Below are positions 36,101-50,200 of a stretch of DNA of 64,000 nucleotides, piece after piece. A model generated the notes under the pieces. The model saw nothing but the letters and a program-made list of their open reading frames with translations, ran no database searches and was not told where the DNA came from. Position numbers and translations under genes: made by a program. The stretch's first letter is position 1, and every line of letters begins with the position of its first letter. The stretch is from Amia ocellicauda (lineage: Eukaryota > Chordata > Actinopteri > Amiiformes > Amiidae), in the NCBI RefSeq assembly GCF_036373705.1, contig NC_089869.1, positions 7,667,676 to 7,731,675 of the forward strand, in the 5' to 3' direction.

Positions 36101-38181
36101 AAAGACCGATTGTTCTCCCAAATAAAAGAAAGGGGGGCATCCACTGTTGCTACCTGTTGCATATTTATATTTTAGTTGCAGCTTACTTAATGATGTGGTG
36201 GTGGTGTTATTATTAGTAGTTTTGATAAAAGCTCAATTGCAAATACACATTCCAATAGTTAATTGTATGGATAACTTTACAAATAACTTTGTAAATGAGA
36301 CAGTCATAACAGTATCATTAACTTGGTAAAATAAAAAAACTTTTAAGAATCATGAGATATAATGTAACCTTAGATAGAGCTTACATAATGAGCTGCACAC
36401 ACACAGCAGTGTGGGTTGTGTGTTTTCACAGATCTGGGTGGGTTGCCGTTCTGACACAAGGCAGGGAGTGGCTGTGTTTAGATAGGTTTACTGAAATATC
36501 CCTAAGATCTCCATGGCATTTAGGCTGGAGGGTCAGGGCAATGGTCAGGTCATCTGAAGAGAAGCCTGAAACACGGAACTGGATCAGTGGTCTGATGTAT
36601 GACCTGCTCTTCACACCAGCATGTGTGTGGAGTCCAGCTGCTGTGCTCATTCACTGAGGGATGGTTTAATCACAGTGAGTTCTTATACTATATCCAAATC
36701 CACCGCATAATCATTTTGGGGGAAATTTGCATTACAATAGTTGACCCAAATCATATGCGTGAGTACAGTAAGTTAGAGTATCCTATTTGCGTATGTGACT
36801 TCCATGAGATATACTTTTTCTTTTCTAATTGACACATTTGTAATGCCTACATCGGTAAGGAGTCTTCCAATGTGTATGAACAGATCTAGCATACCCCCAC
36901 CAGAAGCTTAATCTCGCCTGTTGTGTAGCTGCCTTCATGTAGCGCAGTTTTCCGCAGTTGTGCATGGGTTTGTACAGTTCCACCAATGGGATCCGTGGGT
37001 TTCTGCAGATCTGCGCAGAACTGCAGACATTTGCGCTACGGGAATGTGGCCAGTGTTTCTGTGGATTCCACATCCAGGCTTTGGTCTCCGCCGCTGCGTG
37101 TTCATTCAGATGCGTCTAATCTTTGGTGGTTCCCAGCTATTCAGATGGTAATACGTCCATCCCAGAGACAGAATGGCGTTTCTCTGAGAAGAATGAAGGA
37201 TCAATGAGGATACAGTCTGGCACGGAGTCAAAGGGAGTCGTTTCCAGGTTTTAAAAGCGCTTTTAAATGCTATTCTTTTTCACAATGAAGAAATGGGATA
37301 GGTTACACCTGTGGATCCTATGTTAATATAGCACTTCTTGGTTACCAGGTACGTAAAGGACAGCAGGTTGAATGAATGAAAACGACAAATGGAAACCATA
37401 CATGACCATCTTTGTGTGCGTGTGTGGGTGCGTGTCGTTTACCAAGTTTGCAGAATATTGCAATCATTTAGTTTGCACATCTGAAGATCATTGAACATGG
37501 CTGAATTTCTGAAGTTAATCGCAAGTTCTTTAGTTAGTGGAAACGCAAAGGTTGCATGTCATTTTAATTGGGAAACTGCTATACATTTGTCTTATTTTAT
37601 ATTTTATGTGATTTGTGAAGCGTGAACTTGAGTGTTATTTGCAAAGCTGTTGCATGTCCTTTGTTTTGGTAATAGTTTTGTTAAATGCTTAGAATGTGTT
37701 CATATAACAATGCCAGTATTAAATAACACCATTAAAAGTCATATTACTTGAATTGTTGTTTTGTAACTATTCTTGATAATTAAAGTAGGTTTGTATATAC
37801 AGACAAAGTGATTGTATTTGCATAATGTGGAGTTATTAATGCTTTACATAACTTACTAGAAGGACATGCAGGTGTATTGAGATGTTACCAAAACTACTCT
37901 GAGAAATTGACTATAGTTTATTTGGCTCTTCAGAAGCAAATAATTGATAAACTACATTATACCTGGTGAGATACAAATGCCAATTTTCCAGTTTAACCTC
38001 TGCATTATTTTCAGTATCCTTTATGTGCCTCACGCCTTCCAGAAGTAAAATATTTACAAGGAAGTATTTTTAGCTTAAGGCACCAAATAGCCACAGTACA
38101 CAGTAAACTGGGTTGAAATTAACCCCTAATTTTGTTGTTTTGCAAAGTTAGTACTGCAGTCTAAACCTGCATGTGACTAAA

Positions 38182-38212
<31 letters not shown>

Positions 38213-41200
38213 TTGTGTTTGACAGCCTGTTGGATTTTTATCAGTTTGCAATGCACTTTTCTGTATACATACATCTAATGGCATATATAAATTCAGCACA
38301 TACCAAACAGAATGTGAAATCTTCCTAGACTGATAAAAAGGCGGGGGGGGGGGGGGAGGATATCATTCTTTGTATAGGTCATCATCCATCACTTGGTCTT
38401 GTGTCATAAATGTAGATTTTTTTACTAACAATTAACCATATTGAGGTTCTTCAAAAAGTTGTTATTGTTCTGCCTGCTTCTGACGATGTGAAATATATTG
38501 GAATGCATGACTATGAATGTGAAAAGTTCAGTGCACGTATCTTTACGCAAACCAGCCATCTTTTCATCACCCACTCTTACGCTGTAGCTGGTGAAATTCA
38601 TAGTGCTGTATTGACCGGGAGCCTAGACACACAGTGGTCTATTTAAGAAAACTAACAATGCCAGAACCAATTATTTCCAGTAAATGTCAGCACTAATATA
38701 GACGCCATTGTGCCTGTCTGGGATTAAGTGTTTAACTATTCACTAGACTGTATAATATATACTGTATTTTCACATCTGAAAGGAAGGAATACATCGGGTG
38801 AAGAGTAGAATTTGAACTCAATCATTTAAGTCTTTTAATGCTTCCTGGCCTCCTTATAAGTATCAGCCAATTTTTATGTCTCTCTTGTATGTTTCTGGTT
38901 AGCGCTGACCAAAGACTTTCAAGGTTTTATTACATATAAACCCATGAAAGCCCACAATTAATATCAAATATAGGCTGCTTAGGTATCTGGTTAGGATTTA
39001 AGATTGTTGAGATTAAATCTTCATATTAATTATCCATCTGATCTCCAGCAGTGAAGAAAGGAAAATATAATCTAAGGTTTATAAAGCAGTACAAAACAGA
39101 TTGTTTGTGCTCAGTTGTGGCGGACTGAAGAATTTAAAAGAGTGTTTAGTTGACCTTGTATTCAAGCTAGAGGAGCTGGAGGGATTGATTGAGCTGGACA
39201 ACCATCAATGAAAGTGAAGCTGCAGTAGGAAGGAAAGTGCTTTGCAACACAATGGAATAACTTCTTGTGGCAGCTTCCTTCACACTGACAATGTCATGTT
39301 CAGGAATGCCAGGGCTCGATTCTAGGGTTTAAAGTAAGTTTTTCTTTTGTTTTCGGATCATGTTGTCTAGTTTGTCTTGTAACAACTCAATTCAATCATA
39401 TTTTTGTATTACTTTGAATGTTCATGCACTGTATTCTGCTGCACAATTGAATCGAACCTCTTTCTAGCCATTGTTCTACATTTTGTTTTATTTTCACAAT
39501 GCGATTTAGTAACTGGAAAGTTGGCGTTTCTTCTTCAGAATCAGGTTTTGACTAATAGAAATCATGCTTTTTATATGTTATTTACATAGAATGCATGTTT
39601 GTATAGTCAAACATCTACCTATTATAATCCAAAATTAAATATGGTGTCTGTTTTAGCAAGCGCCCAGATTTTATATTATGTTTAGTGGGGCTGTGAAGTA
39701 CCTTGTAGCTGTTAGTAAACACACAGAAAGCGGCCCCTGGAGTTCAGTTTATAACATCTTTGTGGAAGATGACGGCCAATAGGAACCGAAACCTGTTTTT
39801 GTAATTCTCAAACACGTTACATTGCTTCTGCTTCCTTTAAGTGCCCGGCACAGTCCGTAGATCGGGGTGAGAAGCCCAGGCTGTCTTAGGAGGTGCTGGT
39901 GTTTTGCAATGGGAGGCAGGTGGCCTGTGGATCAGACAGCTCCTCCTAGACTTGTTTAGCAGCTGGACAGCATAATCTGGGGCGCTGTCTAGAGGAAACC
40001 TAACCTGAGGTTCAGAGGGAAAAGGGAGATTAAGACTGCAGGGAGAGGGAGAGATGTATGCCTGGATGGTACTGATAATGTTGGAGAAGCAACAAAAACA
40101 GCTGCAGTCTTATTTCGTATTCAGAAATCCATTTCAAGTGATCAGCATAGCAACTCCTTCCATTTTTAGTTTATTTTTCCTGCTGACAAACGTGTTTCAT
40201 TGAGCAGACAATGGAGTGTGTTTATTTGTGTTCGCTGCTCTGCTGTTTGGCTGATAAGCAGAATGCAACCAACTAGGACCTAGTTTCTCACATCCAATTT
40301 CCAAAGCCCACACTGTCTGCATTCCTCTAATAGCTTGTTGTCAAATCACCAGCCGTCGGTCTTCATGGTGTGAGATTTCAATTAGTCCTACAAGAAAGAC
40401 ATTTAAAGTATCACACGTTTTCTGTATTCAGACTGGTGGTAGTAACGTTTGTAATTATATATACAGAGGAATGGTACAGCCTGCAGCGTAAAGTGCCAAT
40501 TGAATGCTTTTGTTTAACGTCGTCCTCTTTGCCAGTCCTGGAGCTGTGTCCAGCCCTCACCTCGCCATGTCTCTGTGTGAGCTGCCACGGCCCATTGTGT
40601 CCGAGACAAAAGACAGAGCTTGTCAGAGGCTGTAGCACATTGTTTCGATCCACCAGTGCATGAATCATACCTTCACTTCTCCAGCTTCCATGCTGGCCGG
40701 GATTGGCAAGATCAGAACTGGGTGACAGAAGGTGCAGGACTTCAAAGATGCTGCCGTATATGTTCCTAAGGAGAACAGCAGTTCATCAAGATTTGCAACA
40801 TGTCCTTTTGTTTTTTAGTGTTTGAAAATACTGATGTAGGATTCTTCAACGGTTGCTGTCCAACTGTTTGGGTCTGGATATAAAGCAACTTGTGAAAAAA
40901 CTGCTAGGGTGCCATGGCCTGTACTCAGGATGTCTTGGCTTTTAAGTGTATTTAGTATTTGCCCCTTTTGGTGTATGAGGTAAAACAGCTATAGTCTAAA
41001 TTCTCATTTTCTGTCACCATAATTATTATTATTATTATTTTATTTTTTTTAAGTGTTTTTGTTACTTGTGATTACTGTATGAGTGGTTACACCCAACTTT
41101 TGCAACATTTAAGCTGCCAGCTGGTTGTACTGTTAAGCCAAAATTAGGAAGGGCAAGCTTTTCTTTATATGCAATAATATATATGTGCTGTGTCCTGTTA

Positions 41201-44200
41201 TAAGCTGATCCACTTTATTACAGATATCAATCTCAGTGGCTTAGCCGACACCACACCCCGGATTTAATTCGTAGCAGGGTTAACAATCATCGAGTGCCGT
41301 ACCTAGATTTTTAAGGTGCGGCTCGTTCTAGAATGATCTTTTGTCATGTTTCCTTGGGTGTATGTCTGTCTTGATTTGCCAGTGAATGTGATCTAGTTTG
41401 TCTGCAGGATTTGGTAATCTCCTATGTAAAACATACACACATCCAAATATGAAGTCACACAATACTCCAAGTGGGGAATTATTTAAAAGTACAAATGAAT
41501 AATTTGTTATTCCAACTCTATATTTGTTAAACGTCTACAATAACAGCTACGGTACATTCATGGAATTAGAAAACGAATGGTTTTGTCTGAAATTAGTTTT
41601 GTCACAGACCTATATATTTGCTACTTGTCCTACTTTTCTCCGATTAAATATGATACCGATCAGTTTCCCGAAACTAATCCTGGGCAGCAACTTACAGTGC
41701 AGAATTTAGCTTTTTTCCATGGTTAAAATTTACAAGTACAAGTTGCAAACATTATTGGAGGGAAAAGAAACGAAGACTGTTGGTTTACAGTGAATAATGG
41801 CCACTATCCAAGTATCCATATCGGTTCCTGAACATGTGAGCGAGTTAAATGAAAGGCCAAAACTGGGGTCTAGGGGAGGAAAAGAAAAAATAAGTAGATA
41901 AAGAATTGGCTACTGCTTTGATATGAAATCTTGGTGGTTTGTAGACGCCTCGGCCTTGAAAGCGGAAATGATTTTCGGTGGGCAGTACAGTTCTTTCAAA
42001 GCCCCGTGTTTCAGATTCCTGAGGCCCCTGTGGAGTGTGGGGGAATCTCACCACCGTCTCTTTGTGCTTTCAGAGATGACGCTCCTCTCAGCACGCCCTT
42101 CCTCTCTGGAGTCGGCCCCTGCGTCTGCCGCCACGGAGAACCCCGAACAGAGGATGATCGAGAAGAGGGCCAAGGTCATCGAGGAGCTCCTGCAGACGGA
42201 GAAGGATTACATCAAAGACCTGCAGATGTGTGTCAAGGAGATAATCCACCCGCTGCAGAAGAAACAGGTACCACCAGGGCCTAAGCTCATACCCTCTTCT
42301 TATTCTTAGATATCTCCTGCTTTCTGAATAGGTACGAGATATCACAGACCCCAGATACTATAGATTGACTCTTCTTAATTAGGAAGCTGGACAGATTACC
42401 ACTTTCATAGAGAACAGAGCACAAAGTTAAGGTGTTTGCCCGGCTACACTTTCAGCTAAGTAATGCTGAATTCAGTTCCCTTGTAAGGTTTATTTGAATC
42501 CACTGAGGAATGAAAACCGCTTTAATTACCTAGTGAAGGAATCCAATCTTGAATTTTTAATGTTGCTGACTTTCTCTCTCTCTTTCTTTTTATGTAGGTG
42601 CAGAATGTAGACTTTGAAGGTCTCTTTGGTAACATTAACTCAGTGATTCATCTCTCAAAACGTCTATATAAAAACCTGCAGGACACAGACTCCATAGGTA
42701 TGTGTGACGATAAAACTGCTTTCTGAATGTGACCTTCATATTTATGCACATTTAATATTCCATTCATGTTGTTCAGATGTAGAAGTAGGGGCTTAGGGCA
42801 GTGGATGGCAATTTTGTAATTCCAATTCTTTTTTTTTCTTTAGATTTTTCAGAATTTCGCACTCTGGGGAGGTCAAAATGAAATACGTTCTAACCTCAAA
42901 ACTCCAGACTGGGTCTTATCAGCCATTAGTTGTGGAGTGGCATACCTTAGCCCTTTTGTGAACACTAACATTTATGATTAAATCATGACCATCATTTGCA
43001 GTAAATGCACTTTTCTTGCATCTTGCTGTGCAGGAATAAACACAATCACAGACATAATACTCAGTCATAATTTTGCATTTGCTGATCAATAATATTTTTA
43101 TTGCTGATGCATAACAAATAGCTCTTCCGACTTTGTACTTAAGGCCTGTAAACACAGATATGATGATTGGCACAATTTGCTAGTGTAGATAGGCTGTAGC
43201 ATTTTGGTATGATTGATGAATGCCATAGAAATTAATACTATATTACCTACAGTGTGCCTGCAGTGTGCTAAGTGAATGAGATCCTGATGGCTAATTAGAC
43301 TGTAGTGACTCAATTCGGAAATTAGTGGTGGGATTTTGCAATATTTTAAATTATTGAATTTGTATGTGTTCATTTGTCAGATGCCTTTATCCAAGGTGAC
43401 CTTACAGGTTCTCAACAGAACAAGTACCTCATACTATATTTACAACATTATGTATTTTAACAACACTAGCTAAACATTAGTGACTAACTGCATTTCTACC
43501 ATTATATGTGCATTAAAGCCCCGTATGCTTTTACCGTTTGACAGGCACAGTCTTCTTAGAGTTCAAGACGGAGCTGGAGGACGTGTATAAAGTGTACTGT
43601 CAGAATCACGACGATGCCATTTCCCTGCTGGAGTGCTACGAGAAAGACGAGACAATTCAGAAGCACGTGTTGGAGTGCCTGGAGAAGCTGAGGTAAAACC
43701 CTATAGCACTGCATGTCCTGTCTCCTGGCACAACTGGTGCCTGGCAGGTGTCTGACAGGCCTGGCCTTGCCTAAGGAGAACGCTCTGTGGGGTTGGCATT
43801 CAGTCTTACTATTTACTCCTGTGACTAATTATTACCTTTACAATGGAAGAATAAGAGTCCTGGGGAGATCAGATAAGGTTGGCGTTGAGATCCGTTTCTC
43901 CAGGAATATTATATCACAATGACGCCAGTTGCTAAGACATCCCTGACCTTTGTTTCGTACATGAAGAATGTGTGAAGGAGTTCTGTTTCTGAGGTTTTAA
44001 CACTTAGCAAGTGCTTAGCAGGTTCCTTTCCAGTTTAACAGTAATCTGTAACGTGGGGGGCTATTGGCAAGGCTTTTGAAATGCATGGCCAAGCAGCGAA
44101 GGCCAAACAGCTGGCGGGTTGCAACAACGTCACAGTGCGTGTAGGCGTCTTGCAACTTCCTGTCCACCGCTTCATGGCTATGTAATGCAAGGCAGTTTAA

Positions 44201-47200
44201 GAATGTGCCTCACCCAGTTTTACCTCCATATGACAGTTTCAGCCAGCCATGGAGGTGGGTCTATTTAGCTGTATCGTTGACAGGAAATGTGTTGAAATTG
44301 AATTGGAATCTAAGGTGTAACAGTGGCAATTTTTTGGGGTTCCCAGTAGGGATGTAAATAGTTTAAATGTTTATAAAGTTAAGAGCGTTTTTGTTTTCTT
44401 GTTACGTAAAACTTTGCTTAAAATAGAGTAGAAACTGATGGGTAGAAATTCTTACTATGTTGGGATATTATTATTAATTGTGGTTGTTGCATCCTTTCTT
44501 GTGCTCTTTCCTCTGGGATTTGTATAGGATGTGTCGCTCAAAAAATAATAGACTCAAACAGAGTGTTGTTCTCTGCATTTTTTTCATTGTGTACTTCCGT
44601 CACGTGAATATTCCCAATATCCTGCATGCTTTTATTCATGATTTGCAATGTCAACTGTGGGAGCAGGATATAAGTGACGGTGTGCTGTGTGAGTGTGTTT
44701 TGACAAACAGAGAAGGCAATGTTTGACATGTAGATTTAGTTACAGTGGCAGCACAGGACTGATGCTGAAACACATGAAACTAAATCATCCTTTGCATGTA
44801 ACATCTCTCGCTACACTACCAGTCAAAAGTTTTAGAACACCTCCAATTTTCCAGTTTTTATTGAAATTCCCACAGTTTAATGTCCCAATGTACTCTGAAA
44901 GCATAGAACAAATAAACAGTTGGAGATAAAAAAAGAAATAGAATTGTTTGTTTAACAAAATGTAACCCCTTCAACTGACAAACCCCTCTGGTACCCATTG
45001 GACCAAATCCGTGTGCTTCTCTTTAATCCCATGTGCACTCTTCACTGTTGTGTTGTTTCCCAAGTGTTTGGTATCCCATGAAAGCTGAGACTCTCAGATT
45101 TCAAACAATGTGAAGCATTCTCTGATGTGAAAAATTTGGTTTTTATGCCCCCCCCACAGTGTACGACTGGGGGAGGTTCTAGCACGGAGGATGTAGGGCC
45201 CAGACAAACAACTATGCAAGCCTACACTGGTAGGAAATGTCAAAACTCGGTCTGAAAACAGGTTGATAGTGGAGATGATCCCAATGGATATGCAACCGAT
45301 TTCAGTTGTCCAAGATACCTCATTCAAGAAGCTTGCGTCATTTCTCAAGATTAAAAAATGTCCTGTCGTCAAACAGTTACTGCGCACATGGAATTAAAAC
45401 TACATTGATAAAGAGATGTCTGCAACATTTTAAAGAGAATATTGCTTAAACTTTTTTCTTTCATTACACAAGTTTTAATACTGAAAACAACAGTAGTTCT
45501 TTTAGTTGACAATGCAAGAAACGTGATACTTGTTACTTTGAATACTCAGTTTTACTGGGAATATAATTGCTTTTGTTTATATCTAAAAAAATTGAGATGT
45601 TAGTGATTTTTAAGATTTTAGCAATATTTAAAATCGACTGCAACAGGATAAGACTTTTGTGAATGCTTCTCTGTTGAAGTACCCATGACAGCTGCTTTTA
45701 GAAGTAGCATTCAATATAAATGAGTGTGCATGGTGGTGTTGTGGGGGGTATGGCTAGTAAAATACGAAAACATTTACAAACTTGAACACCCTGATGGGAG
45801 ATACATTTTCAGCATAAACAGCATAATAGTGTGTCCTTATTGTTCGTAATTGATTTATATTGTTTTCAACAAATCCCCTTAAAAACATCTTTGACATGTA
45901 GAGACTTTTTTATCTTTAAATATCTCCAAGATAACATTTTAGTTTTACTCTATTACACTGAATATTCTATTACCACATTTAAGCTGTCTTCATGTTTGAG
46001 CGATTTCTAATTAACCACATACGTAGAGTGATTTACACTTGGCTGACATTTATTCTTCTTCTTCAAAACATGATTTATGGCAGTTCTGGCCCAGCTCTGC
46101 TGTCCTGCAAGACTACAAGCTGAGTTCTGTAGCGGCAACTGTTACTAAGGCCTGGAGTCGTTTATAACAAAGTGCCACAGCTGGGATCATTTAAAACACA
46201 ACTTATGGTTTTAATCTGTTTAAAAGTTCAACCTTCCTTTCAGTATGCCTCTTAGAATGCCTGATCAAAAATAATAAAACACTTCTAAATATCTGTATGA
46301 ATGTGAAGGTATATTCAATATTAGGGGAAAAGAGAAACTCAACAAAAGTCAAGATATGTGCCCAATTTACCACAAAATGTTAGACGAACAGTACTAGATG
46401 CTAATGGGTGTTACTTTCTTTTGGTTTATTTTTGTCAGCTCTCAGCTATGAAACTCTTTCAGAAGTTGTTTAGGAGGGATGGGTAACCAGTCAGGCAAAT
46501 GAGTGTTCAAACTCAAGTTATGACAGGTCCTCATAAAAAGCTTTCCAAATTATTGCCTTTGTATTACACACAATCTTTGTTCCCCAGCTGACTGAATATA
46601 AGACTGCTTGATGAAAGATTTTCCTGAGATGAACTTGTGTAAAAACCCTGCCATGAGTGGAGTTCGATGTATTTTAGGCCACACAGGGACCTGCCATGAC
46701 ATTTCTTCTTTGTCGAATATGATCCATTTGTCACTCAGGCAGATATCCGCAGAACTGTTAATTGCAATAAAGCGTGAAGGATATTTTAAACTTTTGTCTT
46801 TTCTCTTCCTGTGCCTCGGGGAAAAAAGGTGGCCTAACTCTTTCCATTTGTTTCCTTTTCCCCACACGATGGCTTCCCTTCCCCTTCACAGGGCAGTGTA
46901 TCGCGAGTGGTAAGTCTCTCAGCTCCCCAAAAACGCTGCCAGTGTCTGCATGTGCTATTTCTGACTGCATGCTCCTCTCATTAACCTTTTTAACCTTTTT
47001 GTTCAGTTTCCTCATGCCCTTGTACTATTGGTTGAACAATTACTTGAATATTTTTTGTGCTGCTTGATGTGGTGTTCTGTAGTTTTAAAACTGGGTTGGC
47101 ATTGTTGTGTGTGTTTGTGTTTGACGTGTTCTCCCAAAGCAGATCCACATAGGTGTACATGAGAGTCAGAGATTTTTTTCCCCTGGTACCCAAGTGCCAT

Positions 47201-50200
47201 CTAGCGGAATGCAGTAGAACTGCACTAACCAAACTTAGATTTTTGTCGGAAAATGTCTCCTTTAATATTTTAATTTTTTTTTTTTTTTTTATTTACTTTT
47301 AATTAACGTAAACATCATCTACCAATCAATTGTCTTTTTCATATATTTGATGTTTTTAAAATGCAGTAGTTAAGCAGTAACATAATTACTGCAGTGTTCC
47401 AAATGAAAGTTCAGAGAGTAGATCAAGATTAATTGCATGACTAAGTAATTGCATTAGCATCTGAAAGTTGTCAGTCAACCAGTGGACATTTCTTTAGTAA
47501 AATTTCAATAAAATATCCTCTGATAGTTTGACTGAGGGCTAGATCAAATCAAACATAGGTAGGGCACGGTTTTGATTTGGTCTAAACCCAAGGACATTCA
47601 ATCGTCAATTTGGTGCTTGGCTTAATTGGTCACACTTACCATTTGTTCCAGATATTTAGTAATTGATGATTGAGAGATGCCTACAAAATCTGGAAGATTG
47701 TGGCACTTCAGGACCAGGCTTGCCTACTCCTGAACTACACTAATAGCTGGCTTTTTGAAGAAAGGGTGGCATAACGGCTTTCCTGCTGATGGCCTTGCAG
47801 CGTGCAGTGTCTCTGTTTCTGCACCGTGATCTTCTTAAGTTCATGACCTGAGCGTGTTCTGCCCTTGTGAAACAGGGGGAAGACCAACTACATCAACCTG
47901 GGCTCATTCCTGATCAAGCCGGTGCAGAGGGTGATGCGGTATCCCCTGCTGCTCATGGAGCTGCACAGCGCCACACCTGAGTCGCACCATGACAAGAAGC
48001 AGCTGGCTGAGGCCGTGCTCACCGTGAAGGAGATCAACGTCAACATCAACGAGTACAAGAGGAGGAAAGACCTGGGTAAGGACCCTGCTCCGGGAAATGC
48101 TTTCTCCAAAATCAAGATTGAGAATGTATGTTTAGTTGTGTGTGTGTGTGTGTGTGTGTGAGTGTATATATATATTGTCTACTTTACCACTTACAGTGAG
48201 TTGGGATGACTTCTCCTGCAGTCTTCAGTGATAGAAATATATTTTGACTGTATTAAACATAATTTCCTGCTCCTTCTCTTACCTGACTGTCTTATTCTCT
48301 TCAGTGGTGAAGTACAGAAAGGGCGATGAGGACACCCTGATCGACAAAATCTCCAAGTTGAGCATGCACTCCATCATTAAGAAGTCCAACCGCGTCAGCA
48401 GTCATCTGAAGCACCTCACAGGGTTTTCTCCACAGGTTAGTTGACTGTTCTTCACATTGCCTCTGACTGCTGCCATTGTTCCCCCTTCTTAACCTTCAAA
48501 TTCCTCTGAATCTCCCAAAGACTTTGTCATTGTGTTTGCAGATTTAGTAGGAACCCCACAGTGTCTGACGTTACCCACAATTCACCTTGCTCCATATCTT
48601 CAACTATCTCTCATTTCTTGCAATACCGTAGATCCTTAAAAAGGCAACTTTTCTTTCTTCTCCAGATTAAAGATGAGGCCTTTGACGAAGCAGAGAAGAG
48701 ATTCAGGCTGCAGGAAAGACTGATCAAGTCTTTCATCAGAGACATTTCCCTGTACCTGCAGCACATCCGGGTGGGTTCTTTAGGTTCTCGAGTCTGTCTT
48801 TATGAAATAAATAGTTTAAGTCAAATTTGAATGAACTTTGTACACTGGAAAATGGGCAGGGAGATTTCAAATTGATTCTTTCAAATTATATATTTTTAGT
48901 CTATTGTTTTGCGTTTGTTCTATTTTGATTTTGTGTTATGCTTATGCCTTCCAGGAGTCGGCATCAGTGAAGGTTTTGGCTGCCATTAGTTTCTGTGATA
49001 TTTACAGTGACCGGAACCAAACCGATCTGGAGAGATTCCAAAAGGCTCATCGATGCATCAGCGACAAACAGTTCACACAGTTTGTAAGTACACTGCGGTA
49101 ACATGGGCATTGTCAAATGTTCCGACATTAATGTTTTATGAAGCGTTAAGTACAGTTTAAATTATACATGAAGTCAATGCACAATTGTCCTAGTTTTATT
49201 ATCAATCTACGTTGGTTTGAAGTGGAAAACTAAGACATAATTAGACGCTACACAAGGGCAGAAGTAGTTGGTTGGTTGGTTTTAACCCGTGTGCCCTTCC
49301 TTTTCCCCCACCGCCCTCCAGAAAGAGACGACGGAGAACTTGGTGATCTCACCCTTGAACCAGCTCCTCTGCATGTTCGCCGGGCCGCACAAGCTCATCC
49401 AGAAGCGCTTTGACAAGCTCCTGGACTACGACAACATCAAGGAGAGGGCGGAGAAGATAAAGGACAAGAAGATCCAGGAGGAGCTGCAGTCGGCACGCAA
49501 CAACTACGAGGCCCTGAACGCCCAGCTGCTGGACGAGCTGCCCAAGTTCCACCGCTGCGCCGAGGAGCTCTTCACCAGCTGTGTGCGCAGCTTCGCCAAG
49601 TCGCAGAAGGAGTTTGTCTGGCTCACCCTCGGCGAGCTCAAGCCCCTCCTACAGGTGGGTTTGACTGCCACTCGCCCCGCCCCCTTTAACAGTCACAATG
49701 CCATGGAGGAGGGGCACAATTCAAGCTTTCAAATTTTCAAAAGTCACCCTATGAGCTATTCTTAAACAATAATGTAGGTTTTCTCCGCTGAATACTCCGC
49801 TCATTTGTGTGTGTGTGTGAACATGGATAGCTTCTGCTACCTGCTAAATGTATGTATACAGTTTTTAAATCCCTGTGTTTTTAAAAGCAGTGTTTTTCCC
49901 TCCCCAGCTCTCTGGGATTGGGAGCCGTGACGGCAACCTGATCTCCCTGTTCCAGGAGGAGCACGTCCGCGTCCTGCAGCAGCTCCAGTGCTTCAGCTTC
50001 TTCCCCGAGAGCCTCCCCTCCATTCGGAAGCCCTTTGAGAGGAAGAGCATGGAGAGGCAGTCCTCCAGGAAGCAGCTCCAAGGCCCGGTGAGTGACAGCG
50101 ATCAGAAATATTGCCCACCCTTCCGGGTTGAGCTTCAGAGACGAACTGAAAGCAGATGTCTGGAAAAATTGTTACCACTATGATAGAGAGTCTACAACTT

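Larger units (their letters stand above)
32615..42073 (+). other. dnmbp: dnmbp intron between alternative exon and DH exon
   Basis: About 9.5 kb. It contains a TA microsatellite plus T-run at 33135-33187, a GA-rich patch near 35930-35960, a GT run at about 38181-38206 and a G-run near 38342-38356. No further coding exon with matching phase was recognised. Confidence 0.5.

Noticed and set aside
42919..43373. Minus-strand frames in dnmbp intron 5
   Set aside because: AT-rich sequence without splice logic or recognisable domain.
45094..45387. 97-residue minus-strand frame after the Tc1 end relic, considered as a transposase fragment
   Set aside because: No helix-turn-helix, DDE residues or known Tc1 strings; likely chance.
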